Positions 27,737-35,696 of a stretch of DNA of 64,000 nt are shown piece after piece. Source of the stretch: Streptomyces caniscabiei (GTDB lineage Bacteria; Actinomycetota; Actinomycetes; Streptomycetales; Streptomycetaceae); the NCBI RefSeq assembly GCF_014930365.1, contig NZ_JABXWI010000015.1:124001-188000 (forward strand), read 5' to 3'. Position 1 is the first letter of the stretch. The number at the start of each line of letters is the position of its first letter. A model generated the notes under the pieces. It was given only the letters and a program-made list of their open reading frames with translations. It had not been told where the DNA came from and did no database searches. Both the position numbers and the translations under genes were made by a program.

Positions 27737-30637
27737 ATGGTGACGTTCGCTCAGGCGCAGGAGCGCGCCGAGGAGTGGATCAACGGCGATCTGCCGGGCT
27801 ATCAGCACCGTGAGGTGCGGGTGCGGGAGTTCGAGCTCGGGTTCGTGGTGTGGGCGGAGGACCGGGCGGACGGTCCGCGTTCCGACGGTGGCGCGCAGCG
27901 GCTGGTGATCGCCCGGGACAGCGGGGAGGCCACGTTGTGGCCGTCGCTGCCGGTGGGTGAGGTGATCCGTCGGTTCGAGGAGGAGTACGGCCGTACGGAG
28001 CCGGCTCCGGCCGCCGCGCCGGCGCCTCCGGCCCGGGTGGACCTGAACCAGACGTCGTTCCTGCTGACTCCGCCGGAGTGGTTGCAGGACGCGGCCGACC
28101 GGATGGGCATTCCGGACCACCGCACGGGTGCGGGGGCCGGCTCCGGTGCCGGTGCCGGTGCCGGTGCGTCCGACGGTGCCGGGTCCCGTCCGGCCGCTGC
28201 CGCTGCCGCTGCCGCTGCCGCTGCCGGTGGCGGTGGCGGTACGGGTGGTTCCGGTTCCCTGGGTGTCAACGGGGCCTCCGGGGGCGGCGGTTCGCTGCCC
28301 GAGACGATGGCGGGGCCGGTCGGGCAGTCGCCCTCGGCCGGCCGAGGGGTGCCCGACGCCCCGGCCGACGCCACGCCGTGGCCGGCCGCCGCCGCGGACG
28401 ACGAGGTGCGGGACGCGGTGCCGCCGCCGCGGGACGCCGAACCGCACGACGCGGTGCCCGCCGGGGCGACCCCGTGGGCCGGGACGGACACCAACGCCGA
28501 GGCCGGGGACGATCGTTCGGTGCCGCTGCCGGACACGGTGTTCGCGCAGCAGCTGTCCGAGGTGAGCGACACCGACGACGCCCCGTCGCCCAGCGCGCTG
28601 CCGGAGGCCAAGACGGCGCTGATCTCCGGCGGCAGCCAGCTCCCGCGTACGGCCGTGGCGCCCGCACTGGGCGCTCCCGGCCCCGACTCGGGCGCACCGG
28701 GCGGCCCCGCGCAACCGCCGCAGCAGCAGCCTCCGTCCGGCCCGGGGACCCCGCCGCCGGGCGCTCAGTCGTACGGGTATCCGCAGGGCCCCGGTGGACC
28801 GCAGGGTCCCGGCACTCCGCCGCCCGGCGCGCCGCAGTCGTACGGCTACCCGCAGGGGCCCGGCGGTCCGCAGGGCCCGGGGACGCCGCCTCCGGGGGCT
28901 CCGCCGGCGCCGCACGCCGGTGACATCGCGGACGCCGCCACGAGCAAGGCCGCGCCGCCGCCGCGCCGGGGCGGTGGGGCCGGTACGCCGCCGCCTCCGG
29001 CTCCGCCCGGGACCCCGGGGATGCCGGGCGCCCGGCCGGGTGCCACCCCTCCGCCGCCGTCCGGTCCCGGCGCTCCGGGCACCCCGGCGGGCGGGTACGT
29101 GCCGACCCAACTGGTCTCCTCCCTCGGGCCGGACGGTCCGGGGGGCCCGGGTGCTCCTGGCGCCCCTGGTGCGCCGAATCCGCCGGGGGGTACGCCCGCC
29201 GGTGGTGTGCACCACGCGGCGACGATGCTGGCCGGGCCCGCCGTGGGCGGTCCGGGTGCGCCGCTGCCTCCGGGGCCTCCTGGCGCCCCGGGCCAGCCGG
29301 GCGGACCACATGCCCCTGGTGCCCCGGGTGCTCCCGGTGCGCCGAATCCGCCGGGGGGTACGCCCGCCGGTGGTGTGCACCACGCGGCGACGATGCTGGC
29401 CGGGCCCGCCGTGGGCGGCCCCGGTGCGCCCGGTGCTCCGGGTACGCCGCCCGGTGCCCCCGGTCCCGTGCACCACGCCGAGACGATGCTGGCCGGGCCG
29501 TCGCTCGGTGGCCCCGGTGCGCCCGGGGCCCCGCAGCCGCCCGGGCCGCCCGGGATGCCGCCGGGGGCTCCGCACGCGATGCCCGGTCAGCCGATGCCCG
29601 GTCAGCCGGGGCCGCCGATGGGGGCTCCGCCGGCGTACGGCTATCCGCAGCCGCCCGCCGGGCAGCCGACCGTGGGCCCCGGCTACCAGGCCGTGCTGCG
29701 CTTCCGGGCGCCGGACGGGTCCGAGCAGCAGGTGATCCGGCGTTCGGCGCCGGGGACGCCGCACCCGGAGTGGCAGATCTTCCACGAGCTGCGCGGGATG
29801 AACATCCCGCCGGAGGCCGTGCTGGAGCTGCACACCGAGTTGGAGTCGTGCGAGCTGCCGGGCGCGTACTGCGCGCGGATGATCCGTGAGCAGTGGCCGA
29901 ACGCGCGCATCACCTCCATCGCCCCCTACGGCAAGGACCACGCGAGCCGGCAGCAGGGCATGGCCCAGCTCATCGCGCACCAGGGCGAGTTGCACCAGGT
30001 GGCGGACGGTCCCGCGCGGCCCGCGCCGGTGCGGGCGCCGTTGCCGCCGGTGCAGCCGGCGCCGCCGGTCCCGCCGGAGGTGATCGGGCAGGAGCTGGCG
30101 GCGGCGTTCGGGCCGGGGGTGTTCCGGTTCGACCAGCAGGCGGTGTCGCGGCAGGGCGTTCCGCCGATCGTGGCGCACACCCTGGTCGTCGCCGGACTGC
30201 CGGTGGACATGGGTCCCTTCTTCTGGGCGCAGGCCCAGCCGGGCCGTCCGGTGCCGACGCTGGCGGAGCTGGCGCAGGAACGCGGGGTGCAGCCGGCGGC
30301 CGACGCGGGCTCGTACCTGGTGATGGGCAGCGACTTCGGCAAGGCGCTCTGTGTGCAGTACGGCACGGCGAACATCGTGGCCGTGCCGGTGGAGGCGGGG
30401 CCGGGCGGTGCGCCCGTACCGCCGCAGTTCGTGAACACGGGGCTGCCCGAGTTCGCGCGCTGCCTGGCGCTGCTCGGCCGGATGTGGCGACTGCGCTTCG
30501 GCCTCAACCAGGAGCAGGCGGGCCGCTGGACCGTCGACTTCCAGGCGCAGCTCGCCGGGCTCGACCCGGCGGCGCTCGCCTCGCCGGAGAGCTGGTGGTC
30601 GGTGCTGCTGGAGCAGATGTGGGACGGGCTGCTGTGA
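27737..30637 (+). CDS. Multidomain Imm35-linker-deaminase-SUKH-4 protein
   Basis: A 966-residue protein. Residues 1-86 look like an Imm35/YrhB domain (FAQAQERAEEWINGDL ... GFVVWAED ... LVIARDSGEATLWPSLP). Residues about 130-648 are a Pro/Gly/Ala linker with repeats: YGYPQGPGGPQGPG twice, and VHHAATMLAGPAVGGPGAP twice plus a VHHAETMLAGP variant. Residues about 650-770 carry a deaminase-like zinc motif, H676-P-E678 then C705-x6-C712 (SCELPGAYC). Residues about 780-966 resemble SUKH-4 (SYLVMGSDFGKALCVQYGT, FVNTGLPEFARCLALL). No signal peptide or membrane segment is seen. It is co-transcribed with the WHH/SUKH-1 gene and ends before a strong hairpin. Domain calls are by motif recall; function is unknown. 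Confidence 0.75.
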   Translation: MVTFAQAQERAEEWINGDLPGYQHREVRVREFELGFVVWAEDRADGPRSDGGAQRLVIARDSGEATLWPSLPVGEVIRRFEEEYGRTEPAPAAAPAPPARVDLNQTSFLLTPPEWLQDAADRMGIPDHRTGAGAGSGAGAGAGASDGAGSRPAAAAAAAAAAAGGGGGTGGSGSLGVNGASGGGGSLPETMAGPVGQSPSAGRGVPDAPADATPWPAAAADDEVRDAVPPPRDAEPHDAVPAGATPWAGTDTNAEAGDDRSVPLPDTVFAQQLSEVSDTDDAPSPSALPEAKTALISGGSQLPRTAVAPALGAPGPDSGAPGGPAQPPQQQPPSGPGTPPPGAQSYGYPQGPGGPQGPGTPPPGAPQSYGYPQGPGGPQGPGTPPPGAPPAPHAGDIADAATSKAAPPPRRGGGAGTPPPPAPPGTPGMPGARPGATPPPPSGPGAPGTPAGGYVPTQLVSSLGPDGPGGPGAPGAPGAPNPPGGTPAGGVHHAATMLAGPAVGGPGAPLPPGPPGAPGQPGGPHAPGAPGAPGAPNPPGGTPAGGVHHAATMLAGPAVGGPGAPGAPGTPPGAPGPVHHAETMLAGPSLGGPGAPGAPQPPGPPGMPPGAPHAMPGQPMPGQPGPPMGAPPAYGYPQPPAGQPTVGPGYQAVLRFRAPDGSEQQVIRRSAPGTPHPEWQIFHELRGMNIPPEAVLELHTELESCELPGAYCARMIREQWPNARITSIAPYGKDHASRQQGMAQLIAHQGELHQVADGPARPAPVRAPLPPVQPAPPVPPEVIGQELAAAFGPGVFRFDQQAVSRQGVPPIVAHTLVVAGLPVDMGPFFWAQAQPGRPVPTLAELAQERGVQPAADAGSYLVMGSDFGKALCVQYGTANIVAVPVEAGPGGAPVPPQFVNTGLPEFARCLALLGRMWRLRFGLNQEQAGRWTVDFQAQLAGLDPAALASPESWWSVLLEQMWDGLL

Positions 30638-30682
30638 CCCGTCGCGGCTGACCTCCACGTCGGCCGCCCGCCGTACGCATGA

Positions 30683-30731
30683 CGCGAGGGCCCGGCCCGG
30701 ACACGCGAGTGATCCGGGCCGGGCCCTCGCG
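30683..30731 (+). terminator. Strong hairpin terminator after the SUKH locus
   Basis: A perfect 19-bp inverted repeat (30683-30701 with 30713-30731) has an 11-nt loop, nearly all G/C, and no T-tract, which is typical of streptomycete terminators. It closes the WHH/SUKH operon. The remaining sequence to 30907 contains a locally AT-richer patch (about 30828-30880, CGTTATGAACCC ... ATCATCATTTCG) that is the probable promoter region of the next gene. Confidence 0.8.
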
Positions 30732-30907
30732 TGTGTCCGGGCCGGGGCCCGGCACGGGTGCGGGTGCGGGTGCGGGGCCCTGCGGGTGTCCGGCCGCTCG
30801 CTCCCGTGACCTCGCACGGAGTGTCGCGTTATGAACCCTTTGGTCCGATCCATCAAGATGTGGCGCGAAATCATCATTTCGTGTGCGTCCGGCGGAGAGG
30901 GCCCAGC

Positions 30908-31783
30908 ATGAGCAGCGCACCGACGGCACCCCATGACTTCGAGTTCGACGTCGTACGGCGTGGCTACCGTCCCGAGGAGGTCGACGCCCACGCGGCGACC
31001 CTCTCCCGGGACCGGGACGCCGCCTGGGAGCGCGCCGCCCGGCTGACCGTGCTGGCCCGGGAGATGGGCGCGGATCTGGCCCTGCTGCGCGAGACGGTCG
31101 CCGGGCTCACCCCGCAGACGTACGAGGCGCTCGGCGGGCGCGCCCGGGAGCTGTTCGCGCTCGGCGTGGAGGAGGCCGAGGCGGTCCGCGAGGGCGGCCG
31201 CGAGGACGCCCGGCGGATCGTCGCGGACGCGGAGGAGGCCGGGCAGCGGCTGCGGGGGGCCGCGCAGGCGTACGCCGACAAGATGCGGGGCGAGGCCGAG
31301 GAGCGGGCCCGGCAGGTGGTGCTGGCGGCCCAGGCCGAGGCGGACGAACTGCGGATCGAGGCCCGGCGCGGGGTGAAGGAGGGGCGGGGCGAGGCGCTGG
31401 CCGTGCTGCGGGAGACACGGGAGCGGACGGAGGGGATGCTCGCGGAACTCCAGAAGGAGTACGACGAGCGGGTGGCCGGGATCGAGCGGGAGGTCGCCGA
31501 ACGGGAGGCCGCGTTCGACGAGGGGCTGGCCGAACGGGTCGCTCGCGCGGAGGCGGCACTGCTGGATGCCGAGCGCGGCTTCGCCGAGGCGGAGGCCGAT
31601 GCGGCCCGGATGCAGGAGGAGGCGGAGGAGCGGGCCGCCGAGGCGTTGGCGGAGGCTCAGCGGCGGGAGGAGTGGGTGGCCCGGGAGACCGAGCGGGTGC
31701 TGCGGGAGCACGGGGAGCGGTGGGACGACGTGCGGGCGCACATGGACTGCATCCGGGAGAGTTTGTCGGCGCTGACGGAGTAG
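30908..31783 (+). CDS. DivIVA-like coiled-coil protein ('cellulose-binding protein' type)
   Basis: A 291-residue protein. The N-terminus FEFDVVRRGYRPEEVDAHAATLSRDRD resembles the DivIVA membrane-binding start (F-x-x-x-RGY-x-x-x-EVD). The rest is one long Ala/Glu/Arg coiled coil with few breaks. Streptomycete homologues are often called cellulose-binding proteins or ATP synthase subunit B-like, neither well supported. DivIVA-like proteins scaffold polar growth or cytoskeletal assemblies, so a cytoskeletal or scaffold role is the best inference. The ATG follows GGAGAGG. It may have its own promoter after the hairpin at 30683-30731. Confidence 0.75.
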   Translation: MSSAPTAPHDFEFDVVRRGYRPEEVDAHAATLSRDRDAAWERAARLTVLAREMGADLALLRETVAGLTPQTYEALGGRARELFALGVEEAEAVREGGREDARRIVADAEEAGQRLRGAAQAYADKMRGEAEERARQVVLAAQAEADELRIEARRGVKEGRGEALAVLRETRERTEGMLAELQKEYDERVAGIEREVAEREAAFDEGLAERVARAEAALLDAERGFAEAEADAARMQEEAEERAAEALAEAQRREEWVARETERVLREHGERWDDVRAHMDCIRESLSALTE

Positions 31784-31830
31784 GGAGGGGGGTGGGGGCG
31801 TCCGGGGCGCGTCGTCGGGTGCGGGTGGGT

Positions 31831-32003
31831 GGGGCTTCTCGCGCAGTTCCCCGCGCCCCTGAAAGGCGCCGGTGCGCAGGGGTTTCAGGGGGGCGGGAGA
31901 CCCGCCCGCCCTTGAAAGCCCCGCGCCCGGCGGATTCAGCGCGACCGGAGACCCCCTCGCCCTGGAAAGCCCCCGGCCCCCTCGAAAGCCCGACCTCCCC
32001 TCG
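31831..32003 (+). repeat. Dispersed repeat copy 5 and degenerate tandem units
   Basis: GTGGGGCTTCTCGCGCAGTT and onward (31831-31866) is a single forward arm of the repeat between convergent genes. It runs into three degenerate units with a GAAAGCCC core: CCTTGAAAGCCCCGCGCC (about 31911), CCTGGAAAGCCCCCGGCC (about 31961) and CTCGAAAGCCCGACC (about 31981). The first two are preceded by GGAGACCC. Their function is unknown. Confidence 0.65.
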
Positions 32004-33680
32004 TCAGTCGCCCCTTCTTGTCGCGCCTGCCAGGATCCAGCCCTCCACCGCCTCGTACTGCCCGCGCTGTTCCTCTGCCTCGGCGCGGCCGGAGAGGGTC
32101 GTGCCGAGCCAGCCGAAGGCGAAGCCGAGGGGGATGGAGAGCAGGCCCGTGGTGGTGAAGGGGAACCAGTTGAAGTCGGCCCCGGGGAAGGCGGAGTGGG
32201 GGGAGCCGGAGACCAGGTTGGTGCCGGTCATGAGGACGAGGACGGAGAGGGTGCCGCCGACGAGGGTGTACATCAGGCCCCGCCGGGTGTAGCGGCGCCA
32301 GAAGAGGCCGTAGACCAGGGCGGGCGCGATGGCGGAGGCGCCCAGGCAGAAGGAGAGCGTGACCAGGGGCTGGAGGTTGCGGTGCTGGACCATCGTGGCG
32401 AGGACGATCGCCGTGACGCCGACCGCGCCCGCCGAGAGCCTGGCGATCGTCATCTCGCGGCGGGGCGTGAGCGGCTTGGTCGCGCGGGCCGCGAAGACGT
32501 CGTGGGCGAGGGAGTTGGCGCAGGCGAGGATCATGCCGGCCACGGAGGCGAGCAGCGTCAGGAAGACCGCCGTCGTCACCGTCGTGAGGAGCAGTGTCTC
32601 CGCCGTGGACACCTCCGTGCCGAACGCCGCCATCGAGCCCAGCAGATAGGCCGTGTTGCCCTGGGGGTCGACCGCCGCGATCACCTCACGGCCGATCAGG
32701 GCCGTCGCGCCGAAGCCGATCACCGAGATGATCACGACGAAGAGGGCCACGGAGGGGACCGCCCAGGACAGTGAGCGGCGGACCTGGCGGGCGCTGTTCG
32801 CGGTGTACATGCGCATGGTGACGTGCGGGAGGCAGGCGCCGCCGAGGACGACTGTCAACTGGGCGCTGATCATGTCGAGTTCGGGGTACGGGCCGCCGGA
32901 GAACTGCAGACCGGAGCTGAGGTAGCCGGTGCCGACGCCGCTCTTCTCCGCCGCCGCGCCGAGCAGCAGGCCGGGGTCCCAGTCGAACTTGTGCAGGATC
33001 AGCACGGCGACGAGCGCGCCCGAGCCCAGCAGCATCACGATCTTCAGGATCTGGATGAGGGCGGTGCCCTTCATGCCGCCGATCGCCGCGTAGCCGATCA
33101 TCAGGGCGCCGACGATCACCACGACACCGGTCTTCAGGCTGGCGCTGGAGAAGCCGAGGATGAACGCCAACAGGTCGCCTGTACCGGCTAGTTGGACCAG
33201 CATCATCGGCATCAGCGCGGCGATCGTGACCACGCAGGCGACGATGCGTACGGAGCGGCCGGGCATCCGCCGGGCGAGCGCGTCGCCCATCGTGAACCGG
33301 CCCGCGTTGCGCAGGGGTTCGGCCAGCAGGAACATCAGCAGCATCAGGGACAGGGCGGTGCTCAGGGCGAGCACGACACCGTCGTAGCCGAAGAGGGCGA
33401 TCACTCCGCCGGTGCCCAGCACGGTCGCCGCCGAGATGTAGTCGCCGGCGATGGCGAGGCCGTTGCGCATGGGGGAGAGCGAGCCGTAGCCGGTGTAGAA
33501 CTCGTCGAGGTCGTCCCGGTCGGGGCCCGTCATCACGCACAGGAGGAGCGTGATGGTGGCGACCGCCGTGAAGCCGACGAGCGACATCGCCCGCGCCGAC
33601 CCGCTGAACTCGGCGAGTCCGCCCGCGGCCGTGGTCGAGGGGGCGCCGGCGGTGAGGACGGCGGTGGTGCCGAGGTTCAT
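32004..33680 (-). CDS. Cation/acetate-type sodium:solute symporter (ActP-like)
   Basis: A 558-residue membrane protein with about 13-14 hydrophobic helices and SSS-family features: EFYTGYGSLSPMRNGLAIAGDYISAATVLGTGG early (about 60-92) and GYAAIGGMKGTALIQILKIVML in the middle. An unusually extended N-terminus (LGTTAVLTAGAPSTTAAGG) precedes helix 1. The ATG overlaps the stop of the DUF485 gene (ATGA). A DUF485 protein next to ActP is the same pairing as yjcH-actP in E. coli, which supports monocarboxylate (acetate-like) uptake. The true substrate is unproven. Confidence 0.88.
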   Translation of the reverse strand: MNLGTTAVLTAGAPSTTAAGGLAEFSGSARAMSLVGFTAVATITLLLCVMTGPDRDDLDEFYTGYGSLSPMRNGLAIAGDYISAATVLGTGGVIALFGYDGVVLALSTALSLMLLMFLLAEPLRNAGRFTMGDALARRMPGRSVRIVACVVTIAALMPMMLVQLAGTGDLLAFILGFSSASLKTGVVVIVGALMIGYAAIGGMKGTALIQILKIVMLLGSGALVAVLILHKFDWDPGLLLGAAAEKSGVGTGYLSSGLQFSGGPYPELDMISAQLTVVLGGACLPHVTMRMYTANSARQVRRSLSWAVPSVALFVVIISVIGFGATALIGREVIAAVDPQGNTAYLLGSMAAFGTEVSTAETLLLTTVTTAVFLTLLASVAGMILACANSLAHDVFAARATKPLTPRREMTIARLSAGAVGVTAIVLATMVQHRNLQPLVTLSFCLGASAIAPALVYGLFWRRYTRRGLMYTLVGGTLSVLVLMTGTNLVSGSPHSAFPGADFNWFPFTTTGLLSIPLGFAFGWLGTTLSGRAEAEEQRGQYEAVEGWILAGATRRGD

Positions 33681-34120
33681 CGGACGGTCCCCCGCCTCGC
33701 GTCGACCGCGGCCAGGTCGCGCATGCGGTCGGCCAGCGGGTCGACGCGCAGACGGGCGGTGTGCTCGTAGAGCCAGATGGCGAGGCAGGTCACCGGTACC
33801 TGGAGGAGGCCGAGCAGCAGGCCCGTGGAGAGTCCGCCGCTGACCTCGCCCGTCATGAACGAGGGGGCGAAGGCGGACAGCAGGAGGAACAGCACGAAGT
33901 AGCCGAGGGCGGTCAGTGTCGCCACCCGCCGCTGCCGGCGGTAGGCGCCGCGCAGCACCCGCAGGTCGCTGTGGTGACCGAGGGAGGGATGGCGGGGGGT
34001 GTCCGACGTCGGTTGTGGTTCCGGTTCCCGGGGGGCCCAGGGGTAGGTCTGGTACGAGGGGGACGAGGCATGCGGCGGGTACGGCGATCGGTGCGGGGGT
34101 GACGAGTACGGGTCGGTCAT
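33677..34120 (-). CDS. DUF485 membrane protein, symporter partner
   Basis: A 147-residue protein. The first 45 residues are Pro/Ser/Tyr-rich. The DUF485 core (about 48-128) has LRVLRGAYRRQRRVATLTALGYFVLFLLLSAF, one transmembrane helix, a loop, then LSTGLLLGLLQVPVTCLAIWLYEHTARLRVDPLADRM. Such proteins accompany acetate/cation symporters; their exact job is unknown. The ATG follows AAGGAG. It overlaps the symporter start, so it is first gene of a two-gene operon. The Pro-rich N-terminus is not usual outside actinobacteria. Confidence 0.85.
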   Translation of the reverse strand: MTDPYSSPPHRSPYPPHASSPSYQTYPWAPREPEPQPTSDTPRHPSLGHHSDLRVLRGAYRRQRRVATLTALGYFVLFLLLSAFAPSFMTGEVSGGLSTGLLLGLLQVPVTCLAIWLYEHTARLRVDPLADRMRDLAAVDARRGTVR

Positions 34121-34397
34121 CCCTTGGTCTCCTTGCGCGGCTCGGGTCCGGGTGCGGACCGCAGGGAGGGGGGCGGGCGTGAACGCTACTCGTGGGTTCG
34201 GCGAAGCGCGAGGCTTTCCGCAAACTGATCGGTCGGTATGCGCTTACTTGGAGGATCTGCCGCTGACCTGGGGTGTTACCGGGATTAACTCAGGTTTTTT
34301 GAACGAGGGGCAGAGGGGAGTTGTGAGGCTGCTGTGTGCACTGCGTGAGATGTGCCTCACTGATCGCCGCTTGGTCAGCAAAACGACGCTGGTTAGG

Positions 34398-35232
34398 GAC
34401 TTCTGGGAGGACGACGAGCTGCTGGCCGCCCCGGCCGAGGCACGCGCCTCCGAGCGGGCCGTCGCCTCCGGAAAGCCCGTCGCCGTCGACGAGTTGACCT
34501 CGTCGACCAGCAGGGTCGTCGCCCGTCCCGACGGGACCTTCACCGCAGAGACGGCGACCTCGCCCGAACGCGTCCGCAAGGACGGCAAGTGGACGGACAT
34601 CGACACGACCCTCGTCGCCGCGCCGGACGGCGGCCTCGCGCCGCGCGCCGCCGAGGACATCCGCTTCTCCGGCGGCGGCACCGACGAACCGCTCGCCCGG
34701 ATGGTGCCGGCGGGCAAGGAGTACGCGGTGTCGTCCCCGTGGGCGCTGCCGGAACCGGAGGTCGACGGCTCGTCGGCCGTGTACCGGTCGGTGCTCCCCG
34801 ACGTGGACCTCGCGGTGCAGGCCCACCCCGACGGCTTCACGTACCACCTGGTCGTCCACAGCCGCGAGGCCGCCGCCGACCCGGCCCTGCGGAAGGTGAC
34901 CAGGCTGGGACCTCCAGGGCGGTGCGAATCCGCTCAGCATCGTCCCCAAGAACGCCACTGTGGAGAAGTGGACGCAGATTCCGGGCGGCGCGGCGAAGGG
35001 TTCCAAATGGAAGTGGACGGATCCGGTGACGGGCAGGACGGTACGTCTGCGAGTGCACAGTTCGGACCCCAGCGCACCGGCCGGCAGCAACGCGGCCAAG
35101 GGCGACATCGTCCGTATCCAGATCGGAAATCAGTTCCAGGACATCACCGGTAAGCTCTACCACAAGAATGTCCACAAGCCGGCCAGCGAGAATTACAATG
35201 CCGCCGCCGCGAACGCGACCCATATTCCCTGA
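34398..35232 (+). pseudogene. Remnant of an Rhs/wall-associated polymorphic toxin with Ntox30-like tip
   Basis: Two pieces in different frames. Piece one (about 34398-34902) encodes FWEDDELLAAPAEARASERAVASG ... PDGTFTAETATSPERVRKDGKWTDIDTTL ... YRSVLPDVDLAVQAHPDGFTYHLVV, matching the N-terminal region of secreted streptomycete Rhs-like giants, but its signal peptide is missing. Piece two (about 34905-35232) reads LQGGANPLSIVPKN, then WKWTDPVTGRTVRLRVHSSDPSAPAGSNAAKGDIVRIQIGN ... ANATHIP, matching the toxin tip called polymorphic toxin type 30. The junction near 34903-34908 changes frame, and the thousands of residues normally between are absent. Sequence before 34398 is distinctly AT-richer. 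Confidence 0.75.
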
Positions 35233-35273
35233 CCCAGTCAGCACAAGCGGCCGTACTGATCGGAGAGAGCGCG

Positions 35274-35640
35274 ATGGGTATCGGCAACCGAAGGCTGGCC
35301 GAGCTGATCAGGGAACTGGTCAGCGGCGACGGACAGCAGCGCGAGACCGGCAGTGACCGTGTCGAGGACTGGATGAATTCCTACTCCCCGAAGGAGGCAA
35401 GGGTCATCGCCGAGACACTGGCGCTCATGGCGTCCTTCGAGGAGTCACGCGAGTGCCTGGAGGCGCAGCTCCACGCGTTGTCCGAGTTGGACACCGCCGA
35501 CCGGATAGGCGCCGCGGACCTGACTCCGCTCCGAGACATTCCCGGCACTCGCATTCATGTCGAGCACAGGGACTACCTGGAGGATCTCGCCCCCTATCTC
35601 GAAAGGGAGCGGAATAGCCAACGAGTCCGGGACAGCGGGC
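35274..35640 (+). CDS. Putative immunity protein of the Ntox30-like toxin, stop codon lost
   Basis: An ATG with GGAGAGAG upstream, 41 nt after the toxin stop, opens a frame beginning GIGNRRLAELIRELVSGDGQQRETGSDRVEDWMNS. It continues as a helical, Glu-rich protein for about 115-120 codons, to about EDLAPYLERERNS. This position and helical character fit the cognate immunity protein of the toxin tip. No in-frame stop follows there. The frame runs on to 37454 through sequence antisense to the efflux gene and looks non-coding after about 35640. A TAG in another frame at 35615-35617 suggests a one-base indel or small deletion. The end given is my estimate. Confidence 0.5.
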
Positions 35641-35696
35641 CGGACGTGAAAGGTGTGGGGCGGGTACGCGGATTGCGTGCCCGCCTCGCGCCGTGC

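Noticed and set aside
28740..29530. Regularly spaced repeats resembling a CRISPR or minisatellite
   Set aside because: The repeats are in frame within a coding linker, with unequal spacing and no cas genes or unique spacers.
27422..31741. Very long open frame (over 1400 codons) on the minus strand
   Set aside because: It is the antisense shadow of the Pro/Gly/Ala-rich gene and its neighbours. It is Arg/Gly/His-rich without domains, and third-position bias supports the plus-strand genes.
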